This document shows positions 7,735-12,528 of a DNA stretch of 12,528 nt, piece by piece. The notes under the pieces were generated by a model. That model was not told the DNA's origin, ran no database searches, and saw only the letters and a list, made by a program, of their open reading frames with translations. A program made the translations under genes and the position numbers. Position 1 is the stretch's first letter, and every line of letters starts with the position of its first letter. This DNA is from Methylococcaceae bacterium (GTDB lineage: Bacteria > Pseudomonadota > Gammaproteobacteria > Methylococcales > Methylomonadaceae): contig CANNLO010000112.1 of assembly GCA_947505055.1 (NCBI GenBank), positions 1 to 12,528 on the forward strand, in the 5' to 3' direction.

Positions 7735-8952
7735 ATGATTTTTCAGCGATTAACAAAAATTACGTTTCTGGCAAAACCGGTGAATGTATATTATATAGAT
7801 GTACTCGATGGCTTAAGGGCAATCTCCGTTCTATTTATAGCCTGGTTTCATTTCTGGCAACAATCTTGGCTGAGTCCTTCCCTTAATTTGGGTAGCTATC
7901 AAATTGACCTACTTTTTATACCCAGATCTGGTTATATTTTTGTTGATGTACTAATCCTACTTAGTGGCTTTTGTCTTTTTCTGCCCCATGCAAGACATAT
8001 GTTGATGGGAGCAAACTACCCTTCGACATCGGCATTTTATCTAAAACGTGTAATAAGAATTCTACCTTCCTACTGGCTTTGTCTATTCATTGTTCTGTTT
8101 TTCTTCGCCCTACCAAATAACGAATACAATGGAAATAACGATGAAATGTGGAAGGATCTATTTAGCCATCTTAGCTTTACACAAACCTTCTGGCCAGAAA
8201 CCTATTCAGGAACCCATCTTAATGTTGTGCTATGGACACTTGCAATTGAGGTACAGTTTTATCTGATATTTCCATTGCTCGCGAAAACATTCGCCAAACA
8301 ACCAATTCCTGTCTATTTTCTGATGGTAATGGCAGCCCAGGCATTCCGTTTCATCATTATTCAGCCACGTACCGATATAGGACTATTGATCAATCAACTT
8401 CCAAATTTCCTCGATGTCTACGCCAATGGCATGCTAGGAGCTCTGGCTTTTGTTAAATTGGCTCAATCCTATAATGACAGTAACAAGAAAAGCTGGATTG
8501 CCGTTTTTGGAACACTACTGACTCTAATTTCTGCTTACATGGCCATATTGATGATGCAAGACTTATCATTTGTACCTTCCTACGAAAAAATCAATGCTTG
8601 GCAGAGCAATAATCGTTTTACATGGTCAATTGTGGTCAGTGTGTTCATGCTGTCTTCTGCGTTCTCCATGCCTTGGTTACGCTGGCTACTTTCGAACAAA
8701 CTAGTCGCATTTATTTCTTTTATTTCATACAACTTCTTCATTTGGCATCAGTATCTGGCTGTACAAATGAAAAAGTTTCATTTTCCAGCTTCAGTAAACG
8801 AAAACCCTCATATGGTAGCTGAATATTCCTGGCAGATTCTCTATATGCTTATAGCATTCTGCCTAGCAACTTTAGTAGGAACTCTTTTGACTTATGGTTT
8901 CGAAAAACCTGTAGCCCAAAAGTTAGGGCAATTATTTAATGCGACAAAATGA
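7735..8952 (+). CDS. Acyltransferase-3 family membrane protein (OafA/YrhL-like)
   Basis: Inner-membrane protein of 405 residues belonging to the acyltransferase-3 family, which moves acetyl or other acyl groups onto surface polysaccharides, lipids or macrolides. It begins with the family hallmark YYIDVLDGLRAISVLFIAWFHF, giving the conserved R-X10-H motif (R28, H39) thought to form the active site. GYIFVDVLILLSGFCLF follows at 67-83, FYLKRVIRILPSYWL at 101-115, and WTLAIEVQFYLIFP (with E172) at 167-180. About ten hydrophobic segments are apparent, with no C-terminal SGNH hydrolase domain, so it is the single-domain type. It sits 139 bases after one GT-C-like gene and 52 before another, which fits a role in O-acylating the glycan those genes make. 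That role is inferred from context. The start lacks a Shine-Dalgarno, but no other upstream ATG is available. Confidence 0.9.
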   Translation: MIFQRLTKITFLAKPVNVYYIDVLDGLRAISVLFIAWFHFWQQSWLSPSLNLGSYQIDLLFIPRSGYIFVDVLILLSGFCLFLPHARHMLMGANYPSTSAFYLKRVIRILPSYWLCLFIVLFFFALPNNEYNGNNDEMWKDLFSHLSFTQTFWPETYSGTHLNVVLWTLAIEVQFYLIFPLLAKTFAKQPIPVYFLMVMAAQAFRFIIIQPRTDIGLLINQLPNFLDVYANGMLGALAFVKLAQSYNDSNKKSWIAVFGTLLTLISAYMAILMMQDLSFVPSYEKINAWQSNNRFTWSIVVSVFMLSSAFSMPWLRWLLSNKLVAFISFISYNFFIWHQYLAVQMKKFHFPASVNENPHMVAEYSWQILYMLIAFCLATLVGTLLTYGFEKPVAQKLGQLFNATK

Positions 8953-9004
8953 CAATCACTAATTTACAGTCAATTTATCAAACTTTATTTATGGATATAA
9001 AATA

Positions 9005-10927
9005 ATGGGGATTTTACAATTTATTTTATATCTGACCTTGGGCATAGCTATCTCCAACCGACTCTTTGCAGAACAAGCACTGTTTATCAGAATCTGGGCC
9101 GGTATACTTTTAGGCAATGCAGGCATGATGTGGCTAGTTGCACTGTTTTCGCTGATTATGGGTTTTACGGTACCTAGTCATTTATGTGCAGTAATGACAA
9201 TGCTTGTAATCTTCATGGCAATTCGAGCAAAATTTTCAAGCTATCAAAAGTCGCCGCTAATCCAGGTCGATTACAGCATATTGGCCTTCCTTATTCCCAT
9301 ATTTTTGTTTACGGCTTATCTATTTCATACGCATATCATTCTGCCTGGAGACGATGGTAGCCTGAACGTCGGGCAATCAACCTTTGGCGATCTCAGCCTG
9401 CATCTAGGCATCATCACCAGTCTTGCAGTACAAAATACATTTCCACCGGAATATTCCATTTTCCCCGGACATTTATTAAGTTATCCTTTCCTGGTTGACT
9501 CTCTATCATCTTCCATCTATTTATTCGGCACGTCACTGCGCTTATCTATTCTATTTCCCAGTCTTATATTAATGCTGGCTCTACTAGTGGGTTTTTATAC
9601 ACTGGCCTTTGAAATACTGAAAAGCAAAACCGCTGCGATTCTGGCTTTCATATTGTTTTTTTTCAATGGCGGATTTGGATTCGGTTATTTTCTGGATGGT
9701 CTCAAATCCAAACCGGCAAATTTCATGCGTATTTTCAGTGAATTTTACCAAACCCCGACCAATCTAACGGGAAACAATATTCGCTGGAGCAATATCATTT
9801 GTGACATGCTGATCCCCCAAAGAACAACCCTGGCAGGTTGGACATTTCTTATTTTCGCACTTTGGCTGCTATACACGGCTATTAATCGCAACAGCAGAAA
9901 ATATTTTATTCTCTGCGGCCTCATTGCAGGGCTAATGCCCATGATTCATACTCATTCCTTTCTTGCCTTGGGCTTGGTTTCCCTGACCTGGATGCCAGTT
10001 TACCTGATAGCAAAGCGAGGCCCGGATTTTAAAACGCATTTTATTAACTGGCTTAGTTATGGACTCATCGCCTCCATCTTGGCCGTACCACAACTGTTTT
10101 ACTGGACATTGCGTCAGGCATCGGAAGGAAAGTTCCTTAAGTTTCATTATGACTGGGTTAATAGTGATGATATCTGGCTATGGTTCTGGATCAAGAATGC
10201 CGGACTGGTTTTCATCCTGCTATTCCCTGCCCTGCTGGCCAGCGACAGGAAAAAAATCTGTATTTATTCAGGCGCTATAACAATTTTCGTCATAGCTGAA
10301 TTATTCTTGTTTCAACCCAATTATTACGATAACAACAAACTGTTTTATGTCTGGTATCTTTTCACCTGCATACTAGTAGCTGATTATTTGGTCACGGTGT
10401 ATAAAAAACTGGATGGTATACAAGGACGCTCACTATTAGCAGGAATTATTTTATTTGCCTGTACCTTTTCTGGCTTGCTGACAATGGCCAGGGAAACCGT
10501 TTCAAGCTATGTTCTTTTCGATAAAAATATGGTCGACGCTGCGAGCTTCATCAAATCCTATACACCTAAAGATGCTTTGTTTATAAGTGCTGACAATCAT
10601 AATAACGCCATTGCCTCTCTGACCGGACGTAATATCCTGGCCGGCACCCCAAGCTTTCTGTTCTACCATGGCGTCAATTTTACTGAACGAGCATCAGACA
10701 TAGCCACGATGTACAAGGAGCCTGATAAATTCGATAGCTTGGCAAAAAAAAACAGGATAGATTATGCCTATTTTAGTAGCTATGAAAAAGCCCAGTTCAA
10801 CACTGATGGCGAGCATTTCAGGTCACATTATCCTTTGGCCTATCAAAATGGTGAGGTGGAAATATTCGCTATATCCCAAAGAGCTAGAAACAGTATCGAT
10901 GAAAAACAAGGTATTAAGTTACCATGA
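9005..10927 (+). CDS. Large polytopic membrane protein, probable GT-C-type glycosyltransferase
   Basis: A 640-residue inner-membrane protein that I cannot place in a named family with certainty. Residues 1 to about 500 are mostly hydrophobic, with a dozen or so likely membrane helices. The loop after the first few helices reads PGDDGSLNVG and then TFGDLSLHLGIITSL (D129 and H133), followed by NTFPPEYSIFPGHLLSYPF. A D-x3-H motif with an FPP loop is common in uncharacterised bacterial proteins resembling GT-C enzymes (DUF2298- or GT39-like). Residues 501-640 form a less hydrophobic C-terminal domain, starting DAASFIKSYTPKDALFI and containing LTGRNILAG and DIATMY, as seen at the periplasmic end of such proteins. 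The ATG at 9005 follows a weak GGA nine bases upstream. Neighbours support envelope glycan synthesis. It could instead be a non-enzymatic oligosaccharide transport or assembly protein. Confidence 0.72.
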   Translation: MGILQFILYLTLGIAISNRLFAEQALFIRIWAGILLGNAGMMWLVALFSLIMGFTVPSHLCAVMTMLVIFMAIRAKFSSYQKSPLIQVDYSILAFLIPIFLFTAYLFHTHIILPGDDGSLNVGQSTFGDLSLHLGIITSLAVQNTFPPEYSIFPGHLLSYPFLVDSLSSSIYLFGTSLRLSILFPSLILMLALLVGFYTLAFEILKSKTAAILAFILFFFNGGFGFGYFLDGLKSKPANFMRIFSEFYQTPTNLTGNNIRWSNIICDMLIPQRTTLAGWTFLIFALWLLYTAINRNSRKYFILCGLIAGLMPMIHTHSFLALGLVSLTWMPVYLIAKRGPDFKTHFINWLSYGLIASILAVPQLFYWTLRQASEGKFLKFHYDWVNSDDIWLWFWIKNAGLVFILLFPALLASDRKKICIYSGAITIFVIAELFLFQPNYYDNNKLFYVWYLFTCILVADYLVTVYKKLDGIQGRSLLAGIILFACTFSGLLTMARETVSSYVLFDKNMVDAASFIKSYTPKDALFISADNHNNAIASLTGRNILAGTPSFLFYHGVNFTERASDIATMYKEPDKFDSLAKKNRIDYAYFSSYEKAQFNTDGEHFRSHYPLAYQNGEVEIFAISQRARNSIDEKQGIKLP

Positions 10928-10940
10928 GTATATAGATTCA

Positions 10941-12431
10941 ATGAAAATTTCCAACATGAACATTACTACCAAACAAGATGCCCCTCAACCCATCCCAACA
11001 AAAGGGTTCTTTAAAACTTTGTTGGGCAACAAGATAATGCTTACCATTTTCTTGATCATCTTGGCTTTCGGTATTTCTTCTAAATTATATAACCTTGATT
11101 CTCCAAAAGATTTTTATTTTGACGAGGTTTATCATGGCTTCACGGCCTCTGTCATTCTACATGGCGATAAACAAGCCTATGACCCATGGGCCAAGTCACC
11201 TGAAAATCGAGCCTTTGAATGGACGCACCCTCCCTTGTCCAAATTGATTATGGCCGGCATGATGGGCATTTTTGGCGAAAATGCCTTTGGCTGGCGCATT
11301 GGTTCAGTAATATTTGGGACACTGGGCATAATTGCAACGGCAGTCCTTGCCTTTGAGTTTTTTGGATCACTTAGCGTCGCTTTAACGGCTATGGGCTTGC
11401 TCAGTCTCGAAAGCTTGTTTCTGACTCAATCTCGCGTCGCCATGAATGACAGTTATCTGGTTTTTTTCATTTTAGCGACTTTCATTGCCTATGTGCGTTG
11501 GCGTAAATCACCTCTTTCCCTGAAATATCTTTATTTGACCGGCCTAGGTCTAGGCTTAGCCCTAGCCACGAAATGGACCACACTCTATTTATTCATCATT
11601 ATTGGCATTGATCTTTTGGCAAGGGCTTGTTCTGGCTTAACTCTGAAAGTGTTGCTAATAGAAAATATCCGCCACTTGTTATGGAAATTATTGGCGCGTC
11701 TGGATGCACTTAACGAATTACCTCGCTACCCTTTCAAAACACACTCAAAAAACCGCTCAAGTTCCAGCCTGAAACCAGTATTTTCACCTGAGCTGAGACT
11801 AGATATTATCTGGGCTCTGGGACTTATTCCCCTATTAATTTATTTAGCTTCATATACCCAATACTTTTATATGGGGTATGACTGGAATCAATTCGTAGAA
11901 TTACAAAAGCAGATGTGGTGGTATCACAGTGGACTTAAGGCGACCCATTCCTATCAGTCAACACCTTGGCAATGGATTATCGATCTGCGCCCTGTTTTCA
12001 TGTATGTAGATACTTCCGTGCCCGATAAGGTAGCCGCTATCTATAACTTGGGTAACGCGGTTATACTTTATTTCGGTTTTTTCGCAGTATTATGGAATCT
12101 TTGGCGCTTGGTGTTTGAGAAAAGCGAACGAGCCTGGCAAACCAGCTTTATCTTGTTTGCTTATTTCATGTTCTGGGTACCCTGGCTATTCTCGCCTAGA
12201 ATGATGTTGTTTTATCACTATTTGCCCGCTGTTCCTTTGCTGTGCATTATGCTGGCGGTTTGGCTGGAAAGGTTACGTGACAGTCAAAGCCCAAGAGCAC
12301 ATGGGTTACGGTTAGTGATTTTAGGTGCTGCCCTGCTCTGGTTTGTGTTGTTCTATCCGCACAATACAGGCATGTATCTCAAGCAGGGATTCATGGACTC
12401 TCTGTATTATGCTCTGCCTAGCTGGAGATAG
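10941..12431 (+). CDS. PMT/GT39 family protein O-mannosyltransferase homologue
   Basis: Bacterial member of the dolichyl-phosphate-mannose-protein mannosyltransferase family (GT39, GT-C fold). Known members transfer mannose from polyprenyl-phosphate-mannose to Ser/Thr of secreted proteins at the outer face of the inner membrane. From the chosen start it has 496 residues. The catalytic DE pair lies in YFDEVYHG (D61, E62) after the first helix, HPPLSK is at 96-101, and SRVAMNDSYL is near 164-173. ATKWTTLY and the family C-terminal block YHSGLKATHSYQSTPWQW (from 328), then RPVFMYV and FSPRMMLFYHYLPA, follow. The frame stays open back to 10764, inside the previous gene. I choose 10941, 13 bases after that gene's stop; ATGs at 10899 and 10956 are alternatives and none has a clear Shine-Dalgarno. 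Whether the acceptor is protein or glycan is not shown, and no polyprenyl-phosphate-mannose synthase is in view. Confidence 0.85.
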   Translation: MKISNMNITTKQDAPQPIPTKGFFKTLLGNKIMLTIFLIILAFGISSKLYNLDSPKDFYFDEVYHGFTASVILHGDKQAYDPWAKSPENRAFEWTHPPLSKLIMAGMMGIFGENAFGWRIGSVIFGTLGIIATAVLAFEFFGSLSVALTAMGLLSLESLFLTQSRVAMNDSYLVFFILATFIAYVRWRKSPLSLKYLYLTGLGLGLALATKWTTLYLFIIIGIDLLARACSGLTLKVLLIENIRHLLWKLLARLDALNELPRYPFKTHSKNRSSSSLKPVFSPELRLDIIWALGLIPLLIYLASYTQYFYMGYDWNQFVELQKQMWWYHSGLKATHSYQSTPWQWIIDLRPVFMYVDTSVPDKVAAIYNLGNAVILYFGFFAVLWNLWRLVFEKSERAWQTSFILFAYFMFWVPWLFSPRMMLFYHYLPAVPLLCIMLAVWLERLRDSQSPRAHGLRLVILGAALLWFVLFYPHNTGMYLKQGFMDSLYYALPSWR

Positions 12432-12447
12432 AACTGGGGCTTAGGAT

Positions 12448-12473
12448 TTTCAGGCGCATTGCAAGCGCCTAAA
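12448..12473. repeat. GC-rich hairpin after the PMT gene, possible terminator
   Basis: AGGCGC (12452-12457) and GCGCCT (12465-12470) form a perfect 6-bp GC-rich stem around the 7-base loop ATTGCAA. TTT before and AAA after can extend it past one bulged C. It starts 16 bases after the PMT stop. No T-run follows on either strand, so it is not a classical intrinsic terminator. It could stabilise the 3' end of the transcript or aid termination. Nothing else is recognisable from 12474 to the window end. Confidence 0.4.
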
Positions 12474-12528
12474 AGTAATACAAACCGAAAACAATTTTCA
12501 ATACGTAATAAAAAGTCAGCTAAATTTT

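Noticed and set aside
8953..9004. Possible promoter TTTACA (8963) with TATTTA (8986) before the 640-residue protein gene
   Set aside because: The -10 matches only 3 of 6 in very AT-rich DNA. Read-through from the acyltransferase gene explains expression as well.
5844..12431. Cluster as a recently acquired genomic island
   Set aside because: No integrase, transposase, tRNA, flanking direct repeats or obvious change in codon or base use by eye. A composition calculation would be needed to claim transfer.

Overview
The window looks like a chromosomal segment from a moderately AT-rich gammaproteobacterium. The evidence is the conserved order frr-uppS-cdsA-dxr-rseP and the close match of these proteins to their Escherichia coli counterparts; UppS even keeps the same residue numbering at D26, H43, R194, R200 and E213. 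I would guess a methanotroph-like or other environmental lineage, but the sequence alone does not settle this. All eight complete genes and the partial first gene lie on the + strand.

Positions 1-4768 are the core envelope and isoprenoid block. It holds the 3' end of frr (ribosome recycling), uppS (undecaprenyl diphosphate synthase), cdsA (CDP-diacylglycerol synthase), dxr (second step of the MEP isoprenoid pathway) and rseP (site-2 protease of the sigma-E envelope stress pathway). cdsA/dxr and dxr/rseP overlap by 4 and 1 bases, which suggests translational coupling. A 168-base gap separates uppS from cdsA and carries a fair sigma-70-type promoter candidate. In most gammaproteobacteria rseP is followed by bamA, skp and lpxD. 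Here it is followed by a periplasmic disulfide isomerase (dsbC, 4789-5511), and a perfect 11-bp-stem intrinsic terminator (5603-5636) closes the block.

After a 332-base non-coding gap, positions 5844-12431 hold four large polytopic membrane proteins in one direction with no terminator visible between them. They are a GT-C-like glycosyltransferase with a C-terminal NPCBM carbohydrate-binding-type domain, an acyltransferase-3 (OafA-like) protein, a GT-C-like membrane protein with a C-terminal periplasmic domain, and a bacterial PMT/GT39 protein mannosyltransferase homologue. GT-C enzymes use polyprenyl-phosphate-linked sugars and act on the periplasmic side. A reasonable inference is therefore that this cluster builds or decorates a surface glycan or glycoprotein, drawing on lipid carriers whose synthesis (Dxr, UppS) is encoded just upstream. 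No nucleotide-sugar gene, polyprenyl-phosphate-sugar synthase, flippase or obvious acceptor is present, so substrates stay unknown. The last 97 bases hold only a GC-rich hairpin.

No tRNA, rRNA, CRISPR array, insertion sequence or prophage gene was seen. The most unusual items are the GT-C/NPCBM fusion, the four-gene glycan-type cluster and the break in synteny after rseP.
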